From: Hydractinia symbiolongicarpus
Taxonomy: Eukaryota > Cnidaria > Hydrozoa > Anthoathecata > Hydractiniidae
Reading direction: 5' to 3'
NCBI RefSeq assembly: GCF_029227915.1
Contig: NC_079876.1
Span: 3,722,001-3,786,000, forward strand
DNA: 64,000 nucleotides
In this document: in pieces, positions 38,766 to 51,952 of the stretch
How positions within the stretch are numbered: the stretch's first letter is position 1
How the letters are laid out: the number at the start of each line of letters is the position of its first letter
The notes under the pieces: model-generated
What the model saw: the letters and a program-made list of their open reading frames with translations, nothing else
The model's database searches: none
Told to the model about the DNA's origin: nothing
Translations under genes and position numbers: made by a program

Positions 38766-41100
38766 GATTCAACCGTTGTAACACAAACGGATTGATACTG
38801 TTAAAAAGTCAATGAAATGTAGTTTTTGAAACTGTCGCTATTTCTTCAGCGCGCGATAGCGGATAGGATTGGTCCCACAGTAAAGAATGACTTATTTATC
38901 TAAACTCTTAAATGAAGCGCTACCACAGGGACCAGTGTAATCCCTGAGTTGCGGCAATCATGTCCAATTAAGAAGAGTGTTATTTCTTGGAGTCCATTTG
39001 TCTTACTTTTACATTTATAAGGTCACAGGCAAAAATCAGTTCAATTAAGTCCCACAGTCAATCGTTTCACTGTTAAAAGCGATACAACCTAGTAATACCG
39101 GAAAGATATCACGAAATACATGTTGGTACGAATATGTGACTCAACCGTTGTAACACAAACCGATTGATACTGTTAGAAAGTCAATGAAATGTAGTTTTTG
39201 AAACTGTCTCTATTTCTTCAGCGCGGGATAACGGCTAGGATTGCTCCCACAGTAAAAATTGACTTATTCATCTAAATTTTTAAATGAAGCGCTACCACAG
39301 CGCCTAGTGTAATCGCTGAGTTCTGGCAATCATGTCAAATTAAAATGAATGTTATTTCTTGGAGTCCAATTGTTTCATTTATCATATTTATCAGGTCACA
39401 GTTCAAAGTTAGTTCAATTAAGACCCACGTTCAATCGTTATACTGTTAAAAGCGATGCAACCTAGTAATATCAGATAAATATCGCTAAATACATGTTAGT
39501 ACGAATATGTGACCCAACCGTTGTAACTCAAAGGGACTGACATCGATAGAAAGTCCGTGAAAAGTAGTATTTGAAACTGTCTCTATTTCTTTAGCGCGCG
39601 CTAACGGTTTGGATTCGTCCCACGGCTAAAAAACGACTTTTTTATCTTAATTTTCAACTGAAGCGCTACCACAGGGACCAGTGTAATCCCTGAGTTGCGG
39701 CAATCATGTCCAATTAAGAAGAGTGTTATTTCTTGGAGTCCATTTGTCTTACTTTTACATTTATAAGGTCACAGGCAAAAATCAGTTCAATTAAGTCCCA
39801 CAGTCAATCGTTTCACTGTTAAAAGCGATACAACCTAGTAATACCGGAAAGATATCACGAAATACATGTTGGTACGAATATGTGACTCAACCGTTGTAAC
39901 ACAAACGGATTGATACTGTTAAAAAGTCAATGAAATGTAGTTTTTGAAACTGTCGCTATTTCTTCAGCGCGCGATAGCGGATAGGATTGGTCCCACAGTA
40001 AAGAATGACTTATTTATCTAAACTCTTAAATGAAGCGCTACCACAGGGACCAGTGTAATCCCTGAGTTGCGGCAATCATGTCCAATTAAGAAGAGTGTTA
40101 TTTCTTGGAGTCCATTTGTCTTACTTTTACATTTATAAGGTCACAGGCAAAAATCAGTTCAATTAAGTCCCACAGTCAATCGTTTCACTGTTAAAAGCGA
40201 TACAACCTAGTAATACCGGAAAGATATCACGAAATACATGTTGGTACGAATATGTGACTCAACCGTTGTAACACAAACCGATTGATACTGTTAGAAAGTC
40301 AATGAAATGTAGTTTTTGAAACTGTCTCTATTTCTTCAGCGCGGGATAACGGCTAGGATTGCTCCCACAGTAAAAATTGACTTATTCATCTAAATTTTTA
40401 AATGAAGCGCTACCACAGCGCCTAGTGTAATCGCTGAGTTCTGGCAATCATGTCAAATTAAAATGAATGTTATTTCTTGGAGTCCAATTGTTTCATTTAT
40501 CATATTTATCAGGTCACAGTTCAAAGTTAGTTCAATTAAGACCCACGTTCAATCGTTATACTGTTAAAAGCGATGCAACCTAGTAATATCAGATAAATAT
40601 CGCTAAATACATGTTAGTACGAATATGTGACCCAACCGTTGTAACTCAAAGGGACTGACATCGATAGAAAGTCCGTGAAAAGTAGTATTTGAAACTGTCT
40701 CTATTTCTTTAGCGCGCGCTAACGGTTTGGATTCGTCCCACGGCTAAAAAACGACTTTTTTATCTTAATTTTCAACTGAAGCGCTACCACAGGGACCAGT
40801 GTAATCCCTGAGTTGCGGCAATCATGTCCAATTAAGAAGAGTGTTATTTCTTGGAGTCCATTTGTCTTACTTTTACATTTATAAGGTCACAGGCAAAAAT
40901 CAGTTCAATTAAGTCCCACAGTCAATCGTTTCACTGTTAAAAGCGATACAACCTAGTAATACCGGAAAGATATCACGAAATACATGTTGGTACGAATATG
41001 TGACTCAACCGTTGTAACACAAACGGATTGATACTGTTAAAAAGTCAATGAAATGTAGTTTTTGAAACTGTCGCTATTTCTTCAGCGCGCGATAGCGGAT
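38099..41100 (+). repeat. Tandem 3-monomer HOR (A-B-C/B), period 1118 bp, ~2.7 copies
   Basis: Trimer starts 38099, 39217 and 40335; second monomers at 38472, 39590 and 40708; third monomers at 38845 and 39963 (both C/B chimeras) and a plain C at 41081. In the chimeras a C-type start (GATAGCGGATAGG, CTAAACTCTTAAATG) runs into B-type CAGGGACC...TCCCTG. All three B monomers share CTAAAAAACGAC, and the trimers at 39217 and 40335 share AAGACCCACG where the first has AAGTCCCACG, so the third came from the second. Confidence 0.92.
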
Positions 41101-42329
41101 AGGATTGGTCCCACAGTAAAGAATGACTTATTAATCTAAACTCTTAAATGAAGCACTACCACAGCGGCCACTGTAATCGCTGAGTTCCGGCAATCATGTC
41201 AAATTAAGAAGAATTTTAATTCTTGGAGATCAATTGTCTCACATATAATATTTATCAGGTCAAAGTCCAAAGTTAGTTCAATTAAGTCCCACATTCAATC
41301 GTTTCACTGTTAAAAGCGATGCAACCTAGTAATAACAGAAAAATATCGCTAAGTACATGTTGGTACGAATATGTGAAGCAACCTTTGTAACTGAAGCGGA
41401 TTGATACCGTTAGAAAGTCAATGAAATGTAGTTTTTGAAAGTGTCGCAATTTTTTCAGCGTGCGATTACGGCTAGGATTGGTCCCACAGTAAAGAATGAC
41501 TTATTTATCTAAACTCTTAAATGAAGCGCTACCACAGCGCCCAGTGTAATCGCTGAGTTCCGGCAATCATGTCAAATTAAGATGAATGTTATTTCTTGGA
41601 GTCCAATTGACTCATTTATCACATTTATATGGTCACAGCCCAAAATCGGTTCAATAAGGTCCCACAGTCAATCGTTTCACTGTTAAAAGCGATGCAACCT
41701 AGTAATAACAGAAAAATATCGCTAAGTACATGTTGGTACGAATATGTGAAGCAACCGTTGTAACTGAAGCGGATTGATACCGTTAGAAAGTCAATGAAAT
41801 GTAGTTTTTGAAACTGTCTCTATTTCTTCAGCGCGGGATAACGGCTAGGATTGCTCCCACAGTAAAAATTGACTTATTCATCTAAATTTTTAAATGAAGC
41901 GCTACCACAGCGGCCAGTGTAATCGCTGAGTTCGGGAATCACGTCAAATTAAGAAGAATGTTATTTCTTGGAGTCCAATTGTCTCACTTATAATATTTAT
42001 TATGTCACAGTCCAAAGTTAGTTAAATTAAGTCCCACAGTCAGTCGGTTCATTGTTAAAAGCGATGCAATCTAGTAATATGAGAAAAATATTGCTAAATA
42101 CATGTTGGTACGAATATGTGACCCACCCGTTGTAACTCAAACGAACTGACACCGTTAGAAAGTCAATGAAATGTAATTTTTGAAACTGTCGCTATTCTTC
42201 AGCGCGAGATAACGGCTAGGATTGGTGCCACGTTAAAAATTGACTTATTTATCTAAATTTTTAAATGAAGCGCTACCACAGCGCCTAGTGTAATCGCTGA
42301 GTTCTGGCAATCATGTCAAATTAAAATGA
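41101..42329 (+). repeat. C, GTGCGATTACGG-type and mixed monomers
   Basis: Monomers start at 41081 (C), 41454 (start GCGTGCGATTACGG), 41827 (start as in the dimer A, then GCGGCC and GAGTTCGGGAATCACG) and 42198 (A). The monomers at 41081-41826 are nearly the same as those at 42944-43689, 1863 bp downstream, so this is part of an imperfect 5-monomer repeat. Confidence 0.78.
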
Positions 42330-44925
42330 ATGTTATTTCTTGGAGTCCAATTGTTTCATTTATCATATTTATCAGGTCACAGTTCAAAGTTAGTTCAATT
42401 AAGTCCCACATTCAATCGTTATACTGTTAAAAGCGATGCAACCTAGTAATATCAGATAAATATCGCTAAATACATGTTAGTACGAATATGTGACCCAACC
42501 GTTGTAACTGAAAGGGACTGACATCGATAGAAAGTCCGTGAAAAGTAGTATTTGAAACTGTCTCTATTTCTTTAGCGCGCGCTAACGGTTTGGATTCGTC
42601 CCACGGCTAAAAAATGACTTTTTTATCTTAATTTTCAACTGAAGCGCTACCACAGGGACCAGTGTAATCCCTGAGTTGCGGCAATCATGTCCAATTTAGA
42701 AGAGTGTTATTTCTTGGAGTCCATTTGTCTTACTTTTACATTTATAAGGTCACAGGCAAAAATCAGTTCAATTAAGTCCCACAGTCAATCGTTTCACTGT
42801 TAAAAGCGATACAACCTAGTAATACCGGAAAGATATCACGAAATACATGTTGGTACGAATATGTGACTCAACCGTTGTAACACAAACGGATTGATACTGT
42901 TAAAAAGTCAATGAAATGTAGTTTTTGAAACTGTCGCTATTTCTTCAGCGCGCGTTAGCGGATAGGATTGGTCCCACAGTAAAGAATGACTTATTAATCT
43001 AAACTCTTAAATGAAGCACTACCACAGCGGCCACTGTAATCGCTGAGTTCCGGCAATCATGTCAAATTAAGAAGAATTTTAATTCTTGGAGATCAATTGT
43101 CTCACATATAATATTTATCAGGTCAAAGTCCAAAGTTAGTTCAATTAAGTCCCACATTCAATCGTTTCACTGTTAAAAGCGATGCAACCTAGTAATAACA
43201 GAAAAATATCGCTAAGTACATGTTGGTACGAATATGTGAAGCAACCTTTGTAACTGAAGCGGATTGATACCGTTAGAAAGTCAATGAAATGTAGTTTTTG
43301 AAAGTGTCGCAATTTTTTCAGCGTGCGATTACGGCTAGGATTGGTCCCACAGTAAAGAATGACTTATTTATCTAAACTCTTAAATGAAGCGCTACCACAG
43401 CGCCCAGTGTAATCGCTGAGTTCCGGCAATCATGTCAAATTAAGATGAATGTTATTTCTTGGAGTCCAATTGACTCATTTATCACATTTATATGGTCACA
43501 GCCCAAAATCGGTTCAATAAGGTCCCACAGTCAATCGTTTCACTGTTAAAAGCGATGCAACCTAGTAATAACAGAAGAATATCGCTAAGTACATGTTGGT
43601 ACGAATATGTGAAGCAACCGTTGTAACTGAAGCGGATTGATACCGTTAGAAAGTCAATGAAATGTAGTTTTTGAAACTGTCTCTATTTCTTCAGCGCGGG
43701 ATAACGGCTAGGATTGGTCCCACAGTTAAAAAATGACTTTTTTATCTTAATTTTTAAATGAAGCGCTACCACAGCGCCCAGTGTAATCGCTGAGTTCCAG
43801 CAATCATGTCAAATTAAGAAGAATGTTATTTCTTGGAGTCCAATTGTCTCATATATCACATTTATCAGGTCACAGTCCAAAGTTAGTTCAATTAAGTCCC
43901 ACAGTCAATCGTTTCGCTGTTAAAAGCGATACAACCTAGTAATACCGGAAAGATATCACAAAATACATGTTGGTAGGAATATGTGACTCAACCGTTGTAA
44001 CTCAAACGGATTGATACTGTTAGAAAGTCAATGAAACGTAGTTTTTGAAACTGTCGCTATTTTTTCAGCGCGCGATAACAGCTAGGATTGGTCCCACAGT
44101 AAAAATGACTTATTTAATCACGTCAAATTAAGAAGGATGTTATTTCTTGGAGTCCAAATGTCTCAATTATCACATTCAGCAGGTTACAGTCCAAAGTTAG
44201 TTCAATTAAGTCCCACAGTCAATCGTTTCACTGTTAAAAGCGATACAACCTAGTAATACCGGAAAGATATCACGAAATACATGTTGGTACGAATATGTGA
44301 CTCAACCGTTGTAACACAAACGGATTTATACTGTTAGAAAGTCAATGAAATGTAGTTTTTGAAACTGTCTCTATTTCTTCAGCGTGGGATAACGGCTAGG
44401 ATTGGTCCCACAGTAAAAAATGACATATTAATCTCAATTTTTAAATGAAGCGCTACCACAGCGCCCAGTGTAATCGCTGAGTTCCGGCAATCATGTCAAA
44501 TTAAGAAGAATGTCATTTCTTGGAGTCCAATTGTCTCACTTATAACATTTATAACGTCACAGTCCAAAATCAGTTCAATTTAGTCCCACAGTCAATCGTT
44601 TCACTGTTAAAAGCAATACAACCTATTAATATGAGAAAAATATCGCCAAATGCTTGTTTGTACGAATATGTGACACAAACGTTCTAACTCAAATGGACTG
44701 ATACTGTTAGAAAGTCATTGAAATGTAGTTCTTGAAGTTGGCAATATTTCTTCAGCGCGGCCTAACGGCTACGATTGCTCCCACAGTACAAAATGACTTA
44801 TTTATCTACATTTTTAAATGAAGCGCTACAACAGCGGCCAGTGTAATCGCTGAGTTCCGGCAATCACGTCAAATTAAGAAGAATGTTACTTCTTGGAGTC
44901 CAATTGTCTCATTTATCAAATTTAT
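42330..44925 (+). repeat. 2.6-kb segment repeated 7027 bp downstream, first copy
   Basis: Monomers at 42571 (B), 42944 (C), 43317, 43690, 44064 (O), 44378 (L) and 44751 (M) correspond to 49598, 49971, 50344, 50717, 51091, 51405 and 51779 at an offset of 7027 (7028 at the end). The shared start at about 42330 is tagged by AGTCCCACATTCAATCG and TTGTAACTGAAAGGGACTG, found together in both places. The match ends at about 44925, where the downstream copy turns into H-type sequence. Confidence 0.9.
44064..44377 (+). repeat. Short monomer O, 314 bp, copy 4
   Basis: Same 59-bp deletion (TTTAATCACGTC), with the right half of the 18193 copy (CAAATGTCTCAATTATC, CAGCAGGTTACAG) and then B-type ATACCGGAAAGATATCACG. 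It is followed by L (44378), M (44751), H (45124), I (45496) and J (45868). Confidence 0.9.
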
Positions 44926-47660
44926 CAGGTCACAGTCAAAAGTTAGTTCAATTAAGTCCCACAGTCAATCGTTTCATTGTTAAAAGCTATGCAACCTAGT
45001 AATATCAGAAAAATATCGCTAAAAACATGTTAGTACGAATATGTGACCCAACCGTTATAACTCAAACGGACAGACACCGTTAGAAAGGAAATGAGATGTA
45101 ATTTTTGAACCTTTCGCTATTTCTTCAGCGCGCGATAACGGCTAGGATTGGTCACACGGTAAAGAATGATTTCTTTATGTAAATTTTTAAATGAAGCGCT
45201 ACCACAGCGCCAAGTGTAATCGCTGAGTTCCGGCGATCACGCCAAATTAAGAAGACTGTTTTTTCTTGGAGTCCAATTGTCTCATTTATCACATTTATCA
45301 GGTCACAGACCAAATTTAGTTTAATTAAGTCCCACAGTCAATCGTTTCATTGTTAAAAGCGATGCAATCTAGTAATATCAGAAAAATATCGCTAAATACA
45401 TGTTGGTACGAATATGTGACCCAACCATTGTAACTCAAACGGACTGACACCGTTAGAAAGTCAATTAAATGTAGTTTTTGAAACTGTCTCTATTCTTCAG
45501 CGCGCGATAACGGCTAGGATTGGTCCCACGGTAAAGAATGACTTATTTATCTAAATTTTGAAATAAAGCGCTACCACAGCGCCCAATGTAATCGCTGAGT
45601 TCCGGCAAGCACATCCAATTAAGAAGAATGTTATTTCTTGGAGTCCAATTGTCTCATTTATCACATTTATCAGGTCGCAGTCCAAAGATAGTTCAATTAA
45701 GTCCCACAGTCAATCGTTTTATTGTTAAAAGCGATGCAATCTAGTAATATCAGAAAAATATCGCTAAATACATGTTGGTACGAATATGTGACCCAACCAT
45801 TGTAACTCAAACGGACAGACACCGTTACAAAGTCAATGAAATGTAGCTTTTGAAACTGTCGCTATTCTTCAGCGCGCGATAACGGCTAGGATTGGTCCCA
45901 AGGTAAAAAATAACTTATTTACCTAAATTTTTAAATGAAGCGCTACCACAGCGGCCAGTGTAATCGCTGAGTTCCGTCAATCATGTCAAATTAAGATGAA
46001 TGTTATTTCTTGGAGTCCAATTGTCTTATTTATCACATTTATCAGGTCACAGTCCAAAGTTAGTTCAATTAAGTCCAACATACAATTGTTTCACTGTTAA
46101 AAGCGATGCAACCTAGTAATATTAGATAAATATCGCTAAATACATGGTGGTATGAATATGTGACCCAACCGTTGTAACACAAACCGATTGATACTGTTAG
46201 AAAGTCAATGAAATGTAGTTTTTGAAACTGTCTCTATTTCTTCAGCGCGGGATAACGGCTAGGATTGCTCCCACAGTAAAAATTGACTTATTCATCTAAA
46301 TTTTTAAATGAAGCGCTACCACAGCGCCTAGTGTAATCGCTGAGTTCTGGCAATCATGTCAAATTAAAATGAATGTTATTTCTTGGAGTCCAATTGTTTC
46401 ATTTATCATATTTATCAGGTCACAGTTCAAAGTTAGTTCAATTAAGTCCCACGTTCAATCGTTAAAATGTTAAAAGCGATGCAACCTAGTAATATCAGAT
46501 AAATATCGCTAAATACATGTTAGTACGAATATGTGACCCAACCGTTGTAACTCAAAGGGACTGACATCGATAGAAAGTCCGTGAAAAGTAGTATTTGAAA
46601 CTGTCTCTATTTCTTTAGCGCGCGCTAACGGTTTGGATTCGTCCCACGGCTAAAAAATGACTTTTTTATCTTAATTTTCAACTGAAGCGCTACCACAGGG
46701 ACCAGTGTAATCCCTGAGTTGCGGCAATCATGTCCAATTAAGAAGAGTGTTATTTCTTGGAGTCCATTTGTCTTACTTTTACATTTATAAGGTCACAGGC
46801 AAAAATCAGTTCAATTAAGTCCCACAGTCAATCGTTTCACTGTTAAAAGCGATACAACCTAGTAATACCGGAAAGATATCACGAAATACATGTTGGTACG
46901 AATATGTGACTCAACCGTTGTAACACAAACCGATTGATACTGTTAGAAAGTCAATGAAATGTAGTTTTTGAAACTGTCTCTATTTCTTCAGCGCGGGATA
47001 ACGGCTAGGATTGCTCCCACAGTAAAAATTGACTTATTCATCTAAATTTTTAAATGAAGCGCTACCACAGCGCCTAGTGTAATCGCTGAGTTCTGGCAAT
47101 CATGTCAAATTAAAATGAATGTTATTTCTTGGAGTCCAATTGTTTCATTTATCATATTTATCAGGTCACAGTTCAAAGTTAGTTCAATTAAGTCCCACGT
47201 TCAATCGTTATACTGTTAAAAGCGATGCAACCTAGTAATATCAGATAAATATCGCTAAATACATGTTAGTACGAATATGTGACCCAACCGTTGTAACTCA
47301 AAGGGACTGACATCGATAGAAAGTCCGTGAAAAGTAGTATTTGAAACTGTCTCTATTTCTTTAGCGCGCGCTAACGGTTTGGATTCGTCCCACGGCTAAA
47401 AAATGACTTTTTTATCTTAATTTTCAACTGAAGCGCTACCACAGGGACCAGTGTAATCCCTGAGTTGCGGCAATCATGTCCAATTAAGAAGAGTGTTATT
47501 TCTTGGAGTCCATTTGTCTTACTTTTACATTTATAAGGTCACAGGCAAAAATCAGTTCAATTAAGTCCCACAGTCAATCGTTTCACTGTTAAAAGCGATA
47601 CAACCTAGTAATACCGGAAAGATATCACGAAATACATGTTGGTACGAATATGTGACTCAA
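44524..47660 (+). repeat. Copy of 34890-38770 with one dimer fewer
   Basis: Monomers at 44751 (M), 45124 (H), 45496 (I), 45868 (J) and the start of 46241 match 35117, 35490, 35862, 36234 and 36607 at an offset of 9634 bp. From the middle of 46241 onward the match is to 37353 and beyond at an offset of 8888, as shown by the private TCGTTAAAATG. The offset change is 746 bp, exactly one A-B dimer. A few base differences occur, for example ACCTAAATTT at 45921 and GCGGCCAG at 45951. Confidence 0.9.
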
Positions 47661-50400
47661 CCGTTGTAACACAAACGGATTGATACTGTTAAAAAGTCAA
47701 TGAAATGTAGTTTTTGAAACTGTCGCTATTTCTTCAGCGCGCGATAGCGGATAGGATTGGTCCCACAGTAAAGAATGACTTATTAATCTAAACTCTTAAA
47801 TGAAGCACTACCACAGCGGCCACTGTAATCGCTGAGTTCCGGCAATCATGTCAAATTAAGAAGAATTTTAATTCTTGGAGATCAATTGTCTCACATATAA
47901 TATTTATCAGGTCAAAGTCCAAAGTTAGTTCAATTAAGTCCCACATTCAATCGTTTCACTGTTAAAAGCGATGCAACCTAGTAATAACAGAAAAATATCG
48001 CTAAGTACATGTTGGTACGAATATGTGAAGCAACCTTTGTAACTGAAGCGGATTGATACCGTTAGAAAGTCAATGAAATGTAGTTTTTGAAAGTGTCGCA
48101 ATTTTTTCAGCGTGCGATTACGGCTAGGATTGGTCCCACAGTAAAGAATGACTTATTTATCTAAACTCTTAAATGAAGCGCTACCACAGCGCCCAGTGTA
48201 ATCGCTGAGTTCCGGCAATCATGTCAAATTAAGATGAATGTTATTTCTTGGAGTCCAATTGTTTCATTTATCATATTTATCAGGTCACAGTTCAAAGTTA
48301 GTTCAATTAAGTCCCACGTTCAATCGTTATACTGTTAAAAGCGATGCAACCTAGTAATATCAGATAAATATCGCTAAATACATGTTAGTACGAATATGTG
48401 ACCCAACCGTTGTAACTCAAAGGGACTGACATCGATAGAAAGTCCGTGAAAAGTAGTATTTGAAACTGTCTCTATTTCTTTAGCGCGCGCTAACGGTTTG
48501 GATTCGTCCCACGGCTAAAAAATGACTTTTTTATCTTAATTTTCAACTGAAGCGCTACCACAGGGACCAGTGTAATCCCTGAGTTGCGGCAATCATGTCC
48601 AATTAAGAAGAGTGTTATTTCTTGGAGTCCATTTGTCTTACTTTTACATTTATAAGGTCACAGGCAAAAATCAGTTCAATTAAGTCCCACAGTCAATCGT
48701 TTCACTGTTAAAAGCGATACAACCTAGTAATACCGGAAAGATATCACGAAATACATGTTGGTACGAATATGTGACTCAACCGTTGTAACACAAACGGATT
48801 GATACTGTTAAAAAGTCAATGAAATGTAGTTTTTGAAACTGTCGCTATTTCTTCAGCGCGCGATAGCGGATAGGATTGGTCCCACAGTAAAGAATGACTT
48901 ATTAATCTAAACTCTTAAATGAAGCACTACCACAGCGGCCACTGTAATCGCTGAGTTCCGGCAATCATGTCAAATTAAGAAGAATTTTAATTCTTGGAGA
49001 TCAATTGTCTCACATATAATATTTATCAGGTCAAAGTCCAAAGTTAGTTCAATTAAGTCCCACATTCAATCGTTTCACTGTTAAAAGCGATGCAACCTAG
49101 TAATAACAGAAAAATATCGCTAAGTACATGTTGGTACGAATATGTGAAGCAACCTTTGTAACTGAAGCGGATTGATACCGTTAGAAAGTCAATGAAATGT
49201 AGTTTTTGAAAGTGTCGCAATTTTTTCAGCGTGCGATTACGGCTAGGATTGGTCCCACAGTAAAGAATGACTTATTTATCTAAACTCTTAAATGAAGCGC
49301 TACCACAGCGCCCAGTGTAATCGCTGAGTTCCGGCAATCATGTCAAATTAAGATGAATGTTATTTCTTGGAGTCCAATTGTTTCATTTATCATATTTATC
49401 AGGTCACAGTTCAAAGTTAGTTCAATTAAGTCCCACATTCAATCGTTATACTGTTAAAAGCGATGCAACCTAGTAATATCAGATAAATATCGCTAAATAC
49501 ATGTTAGTACGAATATGTGACCCAACCGTTGTAACTGAAAGGGACTGACATCGATAGAAAGTCCGTGAAAAGTAGTATTTGAAACTGTCTCTATTTCTTT
49601 AGCGCGCGCTAACGGTTTGGATTCGTCCCACGGCTAAAAAATGACTTTTTTATCTTAATTTTCAACTGAAGCGCTACCACAGGGACCAGTGTAATCCCTG
49701 AGTTGCGGCAATCATGTCCAATTAAGAATAGTGTTATTTCTTGGAGTCCATTTGTCTTACTTTTACATTTATAAGGTCACAGGCAAAAATCAGTTCAATT
49801 AAGTCCCACAGTCAATCGTTTCACTGTTAAAAGCGATACAACCTAGTAATACCGGAAAGATATCACGAAATACATGTTGGTACGAATATGTGACTCAACC
49901 GTTGTAACACAAACGGATTGATACTGTTAAAAAGTCAATGAAATGTAGTTTTTGAAACTGTCGCTATTTCTTCAGCGCGCGATAGCGGATAGGATTGGTC
50001 CCACAGTAAAGAATGACTTATTAATCTAAACTCTTAAATGAAGCACTACCACAGCGGCCACTGTAATCGCTGAGTTCCGGCAATCATGTCAAATTAAGAA
50101 GAATTTTAATTCTTGGAGATCAATTGTCTCACATATAATATTTATCAGGTCAAAGTCCAAAGTTAGTTCAATTAAGTCCCACATTCAATCGTTTCACTGT
50201 TAAAAGCGATCCAACCTAGTAATAACAGAAAAATATCGCTAAGTACATGTTGGTACGAATATGTGAAGCAACCTTTGTAACTGAAGCGGATTGATACTGT
50301 TAGAAAGTCAATGAATTGTAGTTTTTGAAAGTGTCGCAATTTTTTCAGCGTGCGATTACGGCTAGGATTGGTCCCACAGTAAAGAATGACTTATTTATCT
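47360..50400 (+). repeat. Tandem 3-monomer HOR (B-C-hybrid), period 1119 bp, ~2.7 copies
   Basis: B monomers at 47360, 48479 and 49598; C monomers at 47733, 48852 and 49971; third monomers at 48106 and 49225, which start as GCGTGCGATTACGG and switch to A-type (TTGTTTCATTTATCATATTT) after GATGAATG; the last one at 50344 keeps the unswitched form (TTGACTCATTTATCAC). The chimera joins the same two parents in both copies, so it was amplified after it arose. Confidence 0.9.
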
Positions 50401-51952
50401 AAACTCTTAAATGAAGCGCTACCACAGCGCCCAGTGTAATCGCTGAGTTCCGGCAATCATGTCAAATTAAGATGAATGTTATTTCTTGGAGTCCAATTGA
50501 CTCATTTATCACATTTATATGGTCACAGCCCAAAATCGGTTCAATAAGGTCCCACAGTCAATCGTTTCACTGTTAAAAGCGATGCAACCTAGTAATAACA
50601 GAAACATATCGCTAAGTACATGTTGGTACGAATATGTGAAGCAACCGTTGTAACTGAAGCGGATTGATACCGTTAGAAAGTCAATGAAATGTAGTTTTTG
50701 AAACTGTCTCTATTTCTTCAGCGCGGGATAACGGCTAGGATTGGTCCCACAGTTAAAAAATGACTTTTTTATCTTAATTTTTAAATGAAGCGCTACCACA
50801 GCGCCCAGTGTAATCGCTGAGTTCCAGCAATCATGTCAAATTAAGAAGAATGTTATTTCTTGGAGTCCAATTGTCTCATATATCACATTTATCAGGTCAC
50901 AGTCCAAAGTTAGTTCAATTAAGTCCCACAGTCAATCGTTTCGCTGTTAAAAGCGATACAACCTAGTAATACCGGAAAGATATCACAAAATACATGTTGG
51001 TAGGAATATGTGACTCAACCGTTGTAACTCAAACGGATTGATACTGTTAGAAAGTCAATGAAACGTAGTTTTTGAAACTGTCGCTATTTTTTCAGCGCGC
51101 GATAACAGCTAGGATTGGTCCCACAGTAAAAATGACTTATTTAATCACGTCAAATTAAGAAGGATGTTATTTCTTGGAGTCCAAATGTCTCAATTATCAC
51201 ATTCAGCAGGTTACAGTCCAAAGTTAGTTCAATTAAGTCCCACAGTCAATCGTTTCACTGTTAAAAGCGATACAACCTAGTAATACCGGAAAGATATCAC
51301 GAAATACATGTTGGTACGAATATGTGACTCAACCGTTGTAACACAAACGGATTTATACTGTTAGAAAGTCAATGAAATGTAGTTTTTGAAACTGTCTCTA
51401 TTTCTTCAGCGCGGGATAACGGCTAGGATTGGTCCCACAGTAAAAAATGACATATTAATCTCAATTTTTAAATGAAGCGCTACCACAGCGCCCAGTGTAA
51501 TCGCTGAGTTCCGGCAATCATGTCAAATTAAGAAGAATGTCATTTCTTGGAGTCCAATTGTCTCACTTATAACATTTATAACGTCACAGTCCAAAATCAG
51601 TTCAATTTAATTCCCACAGTCAATCGTTTCACTGATAAAAGCAATACAACCTATTAATATAAGAAAAATATCGCCAAATGCTTGTTTGTACGAATATGTG
51701 ACACAAACGTTCTAACTCAAATGGACTGATACTGTTAGAAAGTCATTGAAATGTAGTTCTTGAAGTTGGCAATATTTCTTCAGCGCGGCCTAACGGCTAC
51801 GATTGCTCCCACAGTACAAAATGACTTATTTATCTACATTTTTAAATGAAGCGCTACAACAGCGGCCAGTGTAATCGCTGAGTTCCGGCAATCACGTCAA
51901 ATTAAGAAGAATGTTACTTCTTGGAGTCCAATTGTCTCATTTGCCAAATTTA
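49357..51952 (+). repeat. 2.6-kb segment repeated from 42330-44925, second copy
   Basis: Partner of the segment at 42330-44925. Small differences include AGAATAGTG (49726), GCGATCCAACC (50206) and TTTAATTCCCAC with one inserted base near 51607. It ends in the monomer at 51779, which starts as M (GCGGCCTAACGGCTACG) and finishes as H (CAAATTTAGTTTAATTAAG, AATTAAATG). Confidence 0.9.
51091..51404 (+). repeat. Short monomer O, 314 bp, copy 5
   Basis: Copy of the O monomer at 44064, 7027 bp downstream, with the same TTTAATCACG join. No further O monomer occurs to the right, although the L and M monomers that normally follow it do. Confidence 0.9.
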
